59,487 bases of DNA, from contig MGTD01000041.1 of assembly GCA_001799285.1 (NCBI GenBank), positions 520 to 60,006 on the forward strand, read 5' to 3'. A model generated the notes under the pieces. It was given only the letters and a program-made list of their open reading frames with translations, searched no databases and was not told the DNA's origin. Positions 1 through 7,183 of this stretch are shown one piece after another. The translations under genes and the position numbers were made by a program. Position 1 is the first letter of the stretch, and every line of letters starts with the position of its first letter. Source of the stretch: Deltaproteobacteria bacterium RIFOXYD12_FULL_56_24. GTDB lineage: Bacteria > Desulfobacterota > Desulfobulbia > Desulfobulbales > Desulfurivibrionaceae.

Positions 1-50
1 TCTGCTCTGCTCTGCTCTGCTCTGCTCTGCTCTGCTCTGCTCTGCTCTGC
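1..50. repeat. Pentanucleotide tandem repeat (TCTGC)x10
   Basis: Ten perfect copies of TCTGC occupy the left edge and may continue beyond it. In the third plus frame a TAA follows at 51-53, so a reading frame entering from the left could end here. A palindrome AATCATGATT follows at 52-61. A 5-nt unit is not a multiple of three, so copy-number change would shift any frame through it. Whether it lies in a gene cannot be decided. Confidence 0.9.
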
Positions 51-156
51 TAATCATGATTGGTGCCTTTCCTGTTTTGTCAAGTTTTATTATTGATGGT
101 GCTGTATGTTTCGTTTCGCATAACCAACAAATGAACACCCTGGATTGTTCCCTACT

Positions 157-696
157 CTACCTCCGCCTTTCCTCGATGATAGACCCCAATGGCCCCCTGG
201 AGTTTCCTTGAAAATTTAAGAATAGCCCAAGGTAGTTATCATGGATACCGCTTGTCCAAGGCTTACCGAAAAGACGGAACCCCAGCTTTTCAAGAATCCT
301 GACCATTGCGGGGTTGGCTGCTATCTCTGTCGATGCCATCAAGTTGCCAGGACCATAGGCATCCACAAGCAAGCGAGCGAGCGTCGATGCGATACCACGG
401 CCGCATTGATCTGCTTCCGTGTACAAATAACCCAACTCCCAATCAAATGCTTTTGCGAGATCGGGAATCCCCGCCTTCTCGTTTGAGAAGTCGGACTCTG
501 TTTTCTTCTTTATCCCGCCTATAGCTACCGCTGTGCCATCGAACCGTGCGATGCCTACTATTTTGCATCGATCCGCCTTCTTTGAGAAATCCCCTTGTAC
601 TTTTCCTTGTTTGCGAAGCAAAGTCGCGAACACATCTCTAATGGGGTCATCCAACTGTTCATTCTGAATAATTTCGTATTCAATTTTCATTGGCAT
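157..696 (-). CDS. GNAT family N-acetyltransferase
   Basis: A protein of about 180 residues with a GNAT-like acetyl-CoA binding stretch: hydrophobic strand WELGYLYT, then QCGRGIAS (the Q/RxxGxG/A loop), then helix LARLLVDAYG and later NPAMVRILEKLGF, typical of motif B. The family transfers acetyl from acetyl-CoA to an amine. The substrate is not predictable. The open frame runs upstream to 792, but the first 32 residues look like read-through. ATG at 696 or 690 begins the family-like part; neither has a clear Shine-Dalgarno. It stands alone in an AT-richer accessory stretch, which suggests transfer. Confidence 0.75.
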   Translation of the reverse strand: MPMKIEYEIIQNEQLDDPIRDVFATLLRKQGKVQGDFSKKADRCKIVGIARFDGTAVAIGGIKKKTESDFSNEKAGIPDLAKAFDWELGYLYTEADQCGRGIASTLARLLVDAYGPGNLMASTEIAANPAMVRILEKLGFRLFGKPWTSGIHDNYLGLFLNFQGNSRGPLGSIIEERRR

Positions 697-855
697 CCAT
701 TTTTGAATTCGGCGGGCTCGGGCTGAGCGCACATAACGGATAGACAGAATGGGCTGATATTGTGCTACACAGAAAAAGACAAAAACTATCAACCACAGAT
801 TTTCTCGCTTTCAAACTCAAGCGTTAAAAAAACTCCTCAAAATAATTCACTCCTT

Positions 856-1041
856 ATGAAACGTAAACGACAAGCAATTGCAAAAACATATCACGCGCCT
901 TATACAAAAATAAGCACCAACAAAAATGGGGATAGTGCCGTTATCTGCGCGTCTTATAACGGAGATAGTTTAATAACTTGCTGGCTTGTTATCCACAAAC
1001 TAACTGACCCCCAAGAACTTGCTCAGCTGATAGCAAGATGA
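856..1041 (+). CDS. Small hypothetical protein
   Basis: An open frame begins at 760, in the upstream read-through part of the GNAT frame. ATG 856 gives 61 residues starting MKRKRQAIAKTY and ending in a helical stretch TDPQELAQLIAR. No family is recognised and no ribosome binding site precedes it. Base composition is AT-rich like the GNAT gene. It could be a real small gene or chance. Confidence 0.25.
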   Translation: MKRKRQAIAKTYHAPYTKISTNKNGDSAVICASYNGDSLITCWLVIHKLTDPQELAQLIAR

Positions 1042-1059
1042 TGTATTTTATGACGGCTC

Positions 1060-2196
1060 CTACGGCAACATGTTCTTATTGAAAAATTTATCCGCCATAT
1101 TCGGATCAAGGGTCTTGAGCCGCTTGTACACCTCCATCACCTTGCCGGTCTGTCCGTTTAGCTTGTAGGCATTCCCCAGATTGCACCAGGCGCCTGCATC
1201 TTCCGGGTCGATCCTGATCGCCTGCTGGTAAGCTTCAATGGCTTTGGGGTATTGCTTGATCTCATCGTAGGCAATCCCCATGTCGTACCAGGCGTCTGGA
1301 TCTTCCGGGTTAATCTTGATCGCCTGCTGATATGCCTCAATGGCCTTGGGGTATTGCTTGATCTTTCTGTAAGCAGTCCCCAGGTCGTTGTAGGTAACCA
1401 CCAAGTCGTACCAGACGCATGCATCTTCGGGGTTGATCCTGATCAACTGCTGGTAGGCCTCAATGGCTTTGGGATATTTCCCCAATTTGTTGTAGGCTTC
1501 CCCCAGGTTGTGCCAGGCGCTTTCATATTCCGGGTCGATCCTGATCGCCTGCTGGCAGGCCTCGATGGCCTTGCCGGTCTGTCCGTTTAGCTCGTAGGCT
1601 TCCCCCAGGTTGTGCCAGGCGCTTGCATCTTCCGGGTCGATCCTGATCGACTGCTGACAGACCTCGATGGCCTCGGGGTATTGCTTCAAGGTGATGTAGG
1701 TTTCCCGCAGGCTGTCCCTGAAATCGGAAAAACCCGGGTTGATCCTGACCGCCTGCTGGTAGGCCTCAATGGCCTTGGGATATTGCTTGATAAGACAGTA
1801 TACATGCCCCAGGTTGTACCAGACGTCGGCATCTTCCGGGTTGATCCTGATCGCCTGCTGGTAAGCCTCAATGGCCTTGGGGTATTGCTTGATCTCATGG
1901 TAGGCAATTCCCATGGAGTACCAGGCTTCGGCATCCTCATGCATGGCTTGAGTCCAGCGGAGTGAATAATTCAGTAATCCTGGCCAGTCATTTTTATCCC
2001 AAAGCTCGCCAGCTTTCTTTAGCCATTCGGCTGAAGTTGTCTGTTCCGTTTTGAGAGCGGGATCATTCTGGACGGTCTGGGTTTGAGCTGACTGAATCCT
2101 TTTTAACAGCTTTTCGGTAATCGTAATCTGTCGAGTAACAGACACAACAACCCCACGCTGCCCAAGAGGTACTATGGCGCGACTGTTATCACTCAT
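1060..2196 (-). CDS. Tetratricopeptide repeat (TPR) protein
   Basis: A 378-residue protein made mostly of about eight 34-residue TPR units of the form AWYxLGxAYxxIKQYPKAIEAYQQAIRI, beginning near residue 80 after an N-terminal basic and helical segment. Several units are nearly identical at DNA level, so unit gain or loss by recombination is likely. TPR arrays bind peptides or partner proteins. No signal peptide is seen. Its ATG overlaps the stop of the upstream phospholipase-D-like gene by 4 nt, and GGAGG lies 11 nt upstream inside that gene. Translation is therefore probably coupled and the two products may work together. Confidence 0.85.
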   Translation of the reverse strand: MSDNSRAIVPLGQRGVVVSVTRQITITEKLLKRIQSAQTQTVQNDPALKTEQTTSAEWLKKAGELWDKNDWPGLLNYSLRWTQAMHEDAEAWYSMGIAYHEIKQYPKAIEAYQQAIRINPEDADVWYNLGHVYCLIKQYPKAIEAYQQAVRINPGFSDFRDSLRETYITLKQYPEAIEVCQQSIRIDPEDASAWHNLGEAYELNGQTGKAIEACQQAIRIDPEYESAWHNLGEAYNKLGKYPKAIEAYQQLIRINPEDACVWYDLVVTYNDLGTAYRKIKQYPKAIEAYQQAIKINPEDPDAWYDMGIAYDEIKQYPKAIEAYQQAIRIDPEDAGAWCNLGNAYKLNGQTGKVMEVYKRLKTLDPNMADKFFNKNMLP

Positions 2197-3506
2197 TCCA
2201 CGACTGCCTCCAAACTCTCCAATTCCGCCTGAAGCTGTTGCTTGAGTTTGGTGAAGTATTCATCCCAATCCTCAATGGCAACTACCTTGCGGTAGGCGTC
2301 GGTGGTTCTGAGGGCAGAAATCGCAACAGCCAGATCCTTCACCTTACCGCGTATCCTGACAACCTGTCCGTGCAGCTTCTGGGCATCGCTGACCGTGGCG
2401 CTCATCGGCGCGAATATCCCTTTTTGCAGTTGTTCGTAAATGGCCTTTACCGCTGGGATATCGTTCTTTCCATTGGCCTCGCATAGCCTGGCAAAAAGTT
2501 GTGACGCTTCGGCCTTGAACCCCTGGGCAACCACGTCTGGATGGCATATCTTGGAGCAGGCCCGGAAGGTGGCTTTCAACACCTGCTGTTCCGCCTCGGT
2601 TACCTTAAAAAGCTCCTGTTTGCTTGTCTCCTGAAAGTCCTGGTCGTACTCTTCATAATCCTGCTGGGCTTCCTGATATTCCTCTTCCTTGTCTGCATCC
2701 TGTTTGGCTTTAACCTTCAACTTCTCGCGCCGTAAGAGCAGAATCCGTCGGATGATTTCGCCAACCTGTAGTTCCAGGGCTTTTAACTCCAGAGTCAGTT
2801 CCGGGATTTCCGGGTCAACATAAACGGCAATCTGTTTGCGGGAATGGACAAAAGTCTTGATAGCGGCAATTGCCTGATCAAGCTGATCATCCTCTATCTG
2901 AGCAACGATCTTTTCCACTTCGTCATACTCGTTGCCACCTGAAAGAAGTTTTTTCAGTTTGGCAAGCTGAAGCTCAATATCATCCTCATCGTCCAACTCA
3001 ATGACAAGATGCAGTGCCTCAAGCCTGGCCATAATCTTGCCAAAGTCGGCCCCGCTCACACCCTTGCCGGAATGACGTTCAACAAGAGAATCAAATTCTT
3101 CAATAAACTGTCGTGCCAATTCGGGATGATCAGAGATGACGGTGATGTTCTCGCTGTTCTGCTGAGCTTTTCGGCTCCAGTTATAGGAACCGGTGATGAC
3201 GGTTGCGCTGTCGATTACGCAGAACTTGTTGTGCATAATGGTAGAGTTTTTTTTATCATCCCCAACCATCATGAACATGCCACCTAAGTCACGCAAGTTC
3301 TTATACTGGAGACCACTCTTGCGGTTAATCGAATCGTTGATGACAAGCAACTCTACCCGTACACCGGAACCAGCTTTCTGGCAAAGTTGTTCAAATAGCT
3401 CCGGATCGGTAAACCAAGCCACCGCAATATGAATTGACGAGGTCGCCTTGCGGAGTTCGTGCAGGATATGAAGCTGGATATCGTCAAAATAGGCTTGGGT
3501 TTGCAT
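2193..3506 (-). CDS. Phospholipase D-like protein with C-terminal J-like HPD region
   Basis: A 437-residue protein. Residues 1-140 form a single PLD-type domain with one HKD motif (H92, K94, D99 in MHNKFCVID, then TGSYNWS), as in PLD-family nucleases that dimerise to build the active site. An acidic and lysine-rich coiled coil follows (about 240-300). A second segment, about 300-360, contains ACSKICHPD with HPD at 322-324, which resembles the J-domain loop that stimulates Hsp70. ATG 3506 (MQTQAYFDDIQ) matches the usual start of such PLD proteins. An upstream ATG at 3566 adds 20 residues that look non-conserved. It lies immediately upstream of the coupled TPR gene. Whether it acts as a nuclease, lipase or effector is unknown. 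Confidence 0.8.
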   Translation of the reverse strand: MQTQAYFDDIQLHILHELRKATSSIHIAVAWFTDPELFEQLCQKAGSGVRVELLVINDSINRKSGLQYKNLRDLGGMFMMVGDDKKNSTIMHNKFCVIDSATVITGSYNWSRKAQQNSENITVISDHPELARQFIEEFDSLVERHSGKGVSGADFGKIMARLEALHLVIELDDEDDIELQLAKLKKLLSGGNEYDEVEKIVAQIEDDQLDQAIAAIKTFVHSRKQIAVYVDPEIPELTLELKALELQVGEIIRRILLLRREKLKVKAKQDADKEEEYQEAQQDYEEYDQDFQETSKQELFKVTEAEQQVLKATFRACSKICHPDVVAQGFKAEASQLFARLCEANGKNDIPAVKAIYEQLQKGIFAPMSATVSDAQKLHGQVVRIRGKVKDLAVAISALRTTDAYRKVVAIEDWDEYFTKLKQQLQAELESLEAVVE

Positions 3507-3537
3507 GGGTGGATTTTTCTCTACAGGGGGGTGCAAG

Positions 3538-3696
3538 GGTGTAAAATAGTTTGTGTAAATGGCCATTCAGGGGTAGGTCAAGCCCCCACTCTAAAAAGGA
3601 GCTCGTATAGCCACCGAAAAAGAACTGCTGGACCGTCTACTTGCCGACTGCAATTGCATGATAGACAATCGGGGACAGACCAGAATGGCACTATAG
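3538..3696 (+). pseudogene. Remnant of an IS256-type insertion sequence (end plus transposase N-terminus)
   Basis: A short frame at 3607-3696 reads ATEKELLDRLLAD and then degenerates to a stop. This resembles the N-terminus of IS256-family transposases. A ribosome binding site AAAAAGGAG lies just upstream, but the start codon position reads ATA. At 3538-3564 the string GTGTAAAATAGTTTGTGT resembles the terminal repeat of that family. No catalytic DDE region is present, so the copy is dead. The identification is from memory of the family, not a search. Confidence 0.5.
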
Positions 3697-3762
3697 TTTA
3701 AGCGATTCCAGCATGATATCTGCCCCGATGCGGAATCTCTTTCATTTTATGTCTCGGCGAGG

Positions 3763-4113
3763 TCAACAACTGGTAATTTTTGGGAGAGGCCGATGGTCAG
3801 GTTTTGAAAAGCCACATTTTTTCTTCTCATTACCAAAAGCGACCTTGAAGTTCTCCAGCTCACCTGCCTGTCTGAAACCTTCAGCAATTAAAATTACCAC
3901 GATCATCACTATCCGGCATGAAGTTTTTTGCTGGGCTTCATATTCCACCTTCCCGAATTGGCCAGCTTCCGTGTGCGGATGGACGGTTGCCCGAAACTCC
4001 AACCCAAGCCCGAAGTTTTTAAAAAGCTGATTTTTCAGACCTGATTTTCCAGGCATGGCCCCACTTATCCCGAATATATTCAACCCCTTCCATCGCTCAC
4101 TCAACTCGGGCAA
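3763..4113 (-). CDS. Possible hypothetical protein downstream of the zinc-ribbon gene
   Basis: An open frame of 116 codons starting at TTG (4113), with a first ATG at 4057. It overlaps the end of the upstream zinc-ribbon gene by 13 nt. It has one hydrophobic stretch (RIVMIVVILIAEGF) and a basic tail. No family is recognised. A plus-strand frame (3713-4030) also covers the region and looks no better. It may be a decayed gene next to the IS remnant. Confidence 0.3.
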   Translation of the reverse strand: MPELSERWKGLNIFGISGAMPGKSGLKNQLFKNFGLGLEFRATVHPHTEAGQFGKVEYEAQQKTSCRIVMIVVILIAEGFRQAGELENFKVAFGNEKKKCGFSKPDHRPLPKITSC

Positions 4114-4628
4114 AGCCGGTGTCCTTCAGGGTCAAGCGCTATCACCACTGGCTTGTAGAATAAGCGAGTCGCATCCCGGTCCTCTGGGACACCATAGAGA
4201 CGACGCCCGCATGAATGCACGATGTCCGATATGCCGTTTTCATCAAATGCGAGCGTGTGCACAGGGGCATTACCACATCGAAGGCAACGGGGTGGAGACC
4301 GTCTCATCTGAGCCAACAAGAGTTTCGCTGTTAGTTTGTCGCGCTCCTCTCGCCAAGCGTCTCCACCACCAAGCACCTTTTTCAAAATGCGTGTGAAGAA
4401 TCCCAGGTGGCTGGAGTTGATCGAGTCGATTTCGGCTTGAATTGTTGCGGGTTCCAGCGACTTTTCTGCTTCTGTTACATCCCCACAGGATGAACACCAC
4501 GCAGATCGTCGATAACCTTCGACGATCTGCCCATTCGGTAAATGATACTGGAGTATGGTTGGGCTGTGATGTATAACGCCTTTGAAATCACAGCCGTGAC
4601 ATCTAATGTGGCTACACGATGTTGACAT
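4101..4628 (-). CDS. Cysteine-rich zinc-ribbon-like hypothetical protein
   Basis: A 175-residue protein with paired metal-binding cysteines: CSHIRCHGC near the N-terminus, CSSCG around residue 45, CLRCG around residue 115 and HSCG about 25 residues later. The pattern suggests two zinc ribbons separated by a helical segment. A strong ribosome binding site (GGAGGT, 5 nt from ATG) supports the start. No family name is recognised. It lies between the IS remnant and the toxin-antitoxin island. Confidence 0.65.
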   Translation of the reverse strand: MSTSCSHIRCHGCDFKGVIHHSPTILQYHLPNGQIVEGYRRSAWCSSCGDVTEAEKSLEPATIQAEIDSINSSHLGFFTRILKKVLGGGDAWREERDKLTAKLLLAQMRRSPPRCLRCGNAPVHTLAFDENGISDIVHSCGRRLYGVPEDRDATRLFYKPVVIALDPEGHRLCPS

Positions 4629-4669
4629 ATCTACCTCCGTAGGCCTCGGAATTAAGCGGATATCCCATA

Positions 4670-4805
4670 AAGTTACAAGCTAACTCTGGTGGGGCCACGT
4701 GGCCAAGCAACCCCAAGTTGCCAAACATCAAGTTGGAGAACTCCGGGACAGAGCGCTTTCGGTTAAAGGAAAAACTCCGGGACGTTGATTAACAGAGTGC
4801 TTTAG
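4670..4805 (+). repeat. Left copy of a direct repeat flanking hicBA
   Basis: Contains CTAACTC then GGTGGGGCC and, further on, AACTCCGGGACGTTGATTA followed by CAGAGTGCTTT. There is also a partial internal duplicate (AACTCCGGGACAGAGCGC at 4740). The same ordered blocks recur at 5570-5660 on the other side of hicBA. Arrangement and spacing are imperfect. Confidence 0.6.
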
Positions 4806-4841
4806 AGAAAAACCTGGATAACCAGAATAATGCCACTTCGG

Positions 4842-5072
4842 TCAACACTGTGCCAGAAGCTCGAAATACCGCTCCCGGTTCATGTCGGCGGTGCGCATCA
4901 GCGAAGTGATGATGTCCAGCCCCACTGATTTGTATGTGGGGATGATCAGCGGTCTGATAATGCCGGCCTTGGAATACGCCCGGTGATCGCCTTTTTGTCT
5001 GGAGAATTCGAAGTCATCTTTCATGAAGATGCATTCGAGCACTTCCCAGGAGACACTGGTTATGCGTGGCAT
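4842..5072 (-). CDS. hicA: HicA family toxin (mRNA interferase)
   Basis: A 76-residue protein with the full HicA pattern: VSWEVLECIF at the N-terminus, then the signature FSRQKGDHRAYSK with the catalytic histidine, and RPLIIPTYKSV with a C-terminal RTADMNRERYFELL. HicA folds as a dsRNA-binding-like domain and cleaves mRNA. The start overlaps the hicB end by 13 nt, so antitoxin and toxin are translationally coupled with the antitoxin first. No truncation is seen. Confidence 0.88.
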   Translation of the reverse strand: MPRITSVSWEVLECIFMKDDFEFSRQKGDHRAYSKAGIIRPLIIPTYKSVGLDIITSLMRTADMNRERYFELLAQC

Positions 5073-5383
5073 TTGTTGAGGATGTTGTTGTGGTTCGCGC
5101 AGATAAAGGGGAGGGGGATGTCAACGTATTTTCCATGCGGGCTGAGCGGAGCGACGCTATTCTTTTCCGGCTTGAATCCGCAGGCGTTCAACACCTGCTC
5201 AAGCGTTCCCATTTCGGCGCACATGGAAAGAAAAAGATCAAGGGCTTCGATAATGTTCTGCTCCGCATTGGCCATGGTCGTGCCCTGCGTGAAAACATCC
5301 AGCGGCTTGCAAGAGGCAATGAATACCCCCTCTTTTTCCTCAATATCCACAGGAACATTGATCTTGATTGTGATTCTTTCCAT
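5060..5383 (-). CDS. hicB: HicB family antitoxin
   Basis: A 107-residue protein with the HicB partial-RNase-H-like core: GVFIASCKPLDVFTQGTTMANAEQNIIEAL, here in two parts around DVFTQG, then TLEQVLNACGF and a terminal YVDIPLPF strand. HicB neutralises HicA and usually represses its own operon. A GGAG site lies 9 nt upstream of the ATG. No obvious RHH or HTH segment is seen at the C-terminus, so direct DNA binding is uncertain even though two palindromes lie upstream. Confidence 0.85.
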   Translation of the reverse strand: MERITIKINVPVDIEEKEGVFIASCKPLDVFTQGTTMANAEQNIIEALDLFLSMCAEMGTLEQVLNACGFKPEKNSVAPLSPHGKYVDIPLPFICANHNNILNKCHA

Positions 5384-5433
5384 GGCATTTCTCCAGGGCG
5401 TTGCTCTCTGGTCTCAATATAAGCATATCGGAT

Positions 5434-5459
5434 TTTTCCGGGAAATCACACCCGGAAAA
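5434..5459. promoter_or_regulatory. Palindrome upstream of hicB
   Basis: TTTTCCGGG (5434-5442), an 8-nt spacer, then CCCGGAAAA (5451-5459), perfectly complementary. It lies 51 nt upstream of the hicB start and may be an operator for autoregulation or a transcript hairpin. Confidence 0.5.
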
Positions 5460-5485
5460 TGCGTGACGGGTTCAGAGCGTACTAT

Positions 5486-5507
5486 TGTTGACTACCCTTT
5501 GTCAACA
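5486..5507. promoter_or_regulatory. Second palindrome and possible promoter upstream of hicB
   Basis: TGTTGAC (5486-5492), 8 nt, then GTCAACA (5501-5507). On the minus strand the right arm contains TTGACA, a plausible -35 element for hicBA. Symmetry overlapping a -35 is a common operator arrangement. Confidence 0.45.
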
Positions 5508-5569
5508 GGCGTTATATGGCGGGCTGTGAAACCTCATCTGTAAAAAAAGGTCAATTTCGGCAGAGTAGT

Positions 5570-5660
5570 CACCAGCTAAGTCACACCACCCGAAGGTGGG
5601 GCCTTGATTTTCCCAGGATTAAGAACTCCGGAACGTTGATTCACAGAGCGCTTTCGGTTG
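5570..5660 (+). repeat. Right copy of the direct repeat flanking hicBA
   Basis: Contains CAGCTAAGTC, GGTGGGGCC and AACTCCGGAACGTTGATT followed by CACAGAGCGCTTTCGGTT. These blocks match those at 4670-4805 in the same order and orientation. The pair brackets hicBA. The 5384-5725 stretch holds only these repeats and the two hicB palindromes. Confidence 0.6.
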
Positions 5661-5725
5661 ACAATACCGAGCAACTTAATGGGGGGTATGTGGCTCGACA
5701 ACTCCATGTTTTCCGAGAAGCCCGG

Positions 5726-5959
5726 TCAGGCGGTTCTGACCTTGTTGAGCAGATCGGGGTGACGATCCAGCACCTTGAGCAGCTTCACCAAGGCCAGCGA
5801 CGGCTTTGTCTTACCATTCTCGTAGCGGGAAAAGGCATTAATGCCGCAGCCGAAGATTTCGGCGGCTTCGCGCTGGTCAAGCGCGAGCTTCTTGCGCACG
5901 CCGGCGATGAAGGCGGGATCGACGGTGGCCGCATTCACCTGCTTGGAGAAGGCGCGCAT
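5726..5959 (-). CDS. MqsA-type HTH antitoxin, C-terminal domain only
   Basis: A 77-residue protein starting MRAFSKQVNAATVDPAFIAG, followed by a helix-turn-helix VRKKLALDQREAAEIFGCGI, NAFSRYENGKTKPS and LLKVLDRHPDLL. This is the DNA-binding half of MqsA (YgiT). The zinc-binding, toxin-neutralising N-terminal half is missing. ATG 5959 follows GGGGGAG with good spacing. ATG 5971 is possible but adds four residues that are this ribosome binding site. It directly follows the BrnA-like gene and probably shares its operon. Confidence 0.7.
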   Translation of the reverse strand: MRAFSKQVNAATVDPAFIAGVRKKLALDQREAAEIFGCGINAFSRYENGKTKPSLALVKLLKVLDRHPDLLNKVRTA

Positions 5960-5971
5960 TACTCCCCCCAT

Positions 5972-6253
5972 TCATGCCGGGTTATGTTCCTTGAGCCAGT
6001 CGTGAAGGGCCTCGTTTACGCGGGATTGCCAACCACGACCAGTAGCGCGAAAGGCAGCAATGATGGTTTCGTCTAGACGTATGGAAACCGGCGACTTTCG
6101 TGGTGTTTTCTGGGGGCCACGCGCTCGCGGAGGCATGTCTGGATGTGCCTCATGGACCGGCTTCATTCCGCTGAGGAATGATTCTGTGAGTGGTGGCGAT
6201 TCGGCAGCATCCCAATCTTGTTGGGAAATATTTTCAGGCTTGCGTTTTTTCAT
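5972..6253 (-). CDS. BrnA-type antitoxin
   Basis: A 93-residue protein with a proline-rich basic middle (RARGPQKTPRKSPVS) and the BrnA signature SIRLDETIIAAFRATGRGWQ followed by SRVNEALHDWLKEH, a ribbon-helix-helix-like DNA-binding end. BrnA normally neutralises BrnT, but no BrnT gene precedes it: only 80 nt separate it from mqsA. An AGAGGA site precedes the ATG. It may be an orphan, or may cooperate with the downstream half-MqsA. Confidence 0.75.
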   Translation of the reverse strand: MKKRKPENISQQDWDAAESPPLTESFLSGMKPVHEAHPDMPPRARGPQKTPRKSPVSIRLDETIIAAFRATGRGWQSRVNEALHDWLKEHNPA

Positions 6254-6302
6254 AGTATTTCCTCTCGCGGCTGTTTGCCAGACGTAGGCTGATCAGGCGA
6301 CT

Positions 6303-6316
6303 TGGCATGTATGCAA
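6303..6316. promoter_or_regulatory. Palindrome upstream of the brnA-like gene
   Basis: GCATGTATGC (6305-6314) is a 4-bp arm palindrome inside TTGGCATGTATGCAA. It lies about 50 nt upstream of the BrnA-like start and is a candidate operator. Confidence 0.35.
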
Positions 6317-6334
6317 AGGACAAGAAGAAGGTGT

Positions 6335-6748
6335 TCAAGCAGCCTTCCCGTGAGCCTTCAGCACCGACAATGCCTCCGGGGCATGATCCAGCAAGACCAG
6401 AGCGCTGCTGACAGCACGGCTGGGCAACAAGCTGCCGCTTTCGTATTTCTGGAAAGCCCGCGGGCCACCGCCGATCAGGATGCCTGCCGCTTCCTGGGAG
6501 AGATGAAGTTTCTTCCGGATACGACGAATTTCCTCCGGCTCAAGCAGCCCTTCACTTCGGGTCTTGAGGAGATTCAACATCCGGTCGGAAACCTTCATAT
6601 CCTCCCCGGTATGAACACTCTCCTCTGATTGGTCACAATACCAGCCAGGCATATCGAAAGTAATGCTCTTCTCTTTGTAGGTAAGAGTCATGGGGCGTAC
6701 TCCGCGATACATCGGCGCCCCTGTTTCCGGACAAACGGGATTAGGCAT
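6335..6748 (-). CDS. mqsA: MqsA-like antitoxin
   Basis: A 137-residue protein with an N-terminal zinc-ribbon-like part (CPETGAPMYRG, then WYC about 25 residues later) and a C-terminal HTH (IRRIRKKLHLSQEAAGILIG, FQKYESGSLLPS). MqsA binds the MqsR toxin through the N-terminal domain and its own promoter through the HTH. The first metal site shows CxxxG rather than the usual CxxC, so the zinc site may be altered. Its start overlaps the mqsR end by 8 nt. Confidence 0.85.
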   Translation of the reverse strand: MPNPVCPETGAPMYRGVRPMTLTYKEKSITFDMPGWYCDQSEESVHTGEDMKVSDRMLNLLKTRSEGLLEPEEIRRIRKKLHLSQEAAGILIGGGPRAFQKYESGSLLPSRAVSSALVLLDHAPEALSVLKAHGKAA

Positions 6749-7058
6749 GGTTTTTCTCCTTGAACGACAGCAGCAAAAACTCGGTTACGGCATCGGCGGT
6801 AAACTTCACATACAGCAGACCCACCGGAGACGGGACATGGTACACGTCCTGCCATAAGCGAGAATCAGCATAAGCAGTCATCGATTTATAGAAATGGCCT
6901 CGTTGCATCATCTGGATTGTGGCCACAATCTCGGCGCGTCCGTAGCCAAGCGCGGTTGCACTGCGAAGCGCTGTGCCTGTGACGGCAAGCCTTTCCGTAC
7001 TGGCAAAGGTGGTCTTAAACGCTTCAAGATCGTAGGTCGGTTTCCGTTTTTCGGCCAT
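6741..7058 (-). CDS. mqsR: MqsR-type mRNA interferase toxin
   Basis: A 105-residue protein with the conserved MqsR block GHFYKSMTAYADSRLWQDVY, then VGLLYVKFT and a terminal FLLLSFKEKNHA. MqsR is a RelE-like ribosome-independent ribonuclease cutting at GC-containing sites. The lysine and tyrosine of KSMTAY and the WQDVY block are intact. The toxin gene comes first, as in E. coli mqsRA. A symmetric site overlaps the promoter region just upstream. Confidence 0.88.
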   Translation of the reverse strand: MAEKRKPTYDLEAFKTTFASTERLAVTGTALRSATALGYGRAEIVATIQMMQRGHFYKSMTAYADSRLWQDVYHVPSPVGLLYVKFTADAVTEFLLLSFKEKNHA

Positions 7059-7068
7059 GATAATTTTT

Positions 7069-7083
7069 ACACCTTAATGGTGT
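7069..7083. promoter_or_regulatory. Candidate MqsA operator
   Basis: ACACCTTAATGGTGT is a perfect 5-bp arm palindrome with a 5-nt AT spacer, 11 nt upstream of the mqsR start. The geometry resembles the E. coli MqsA operator (AACCT-N3-AGGTT). Autorepression is inferred. Confidence 0.55.
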
Positions 7084-7183
7084 TGATTGCAAGCCAAATG
7101 TCCTCCAAACCTCAAAACCGGCAAAGCAGGTCAGGTTGCCTGCAATCGGGGACATCCATAATTGTCCACGATTGTCTCTCTGT

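Noticed and set aside
700-760. Integron attC site beside the GNAT gene
   Set aside because: GTTATGTGCG is suggestive, but the paired core sites and a second cassette boundary are not visible.
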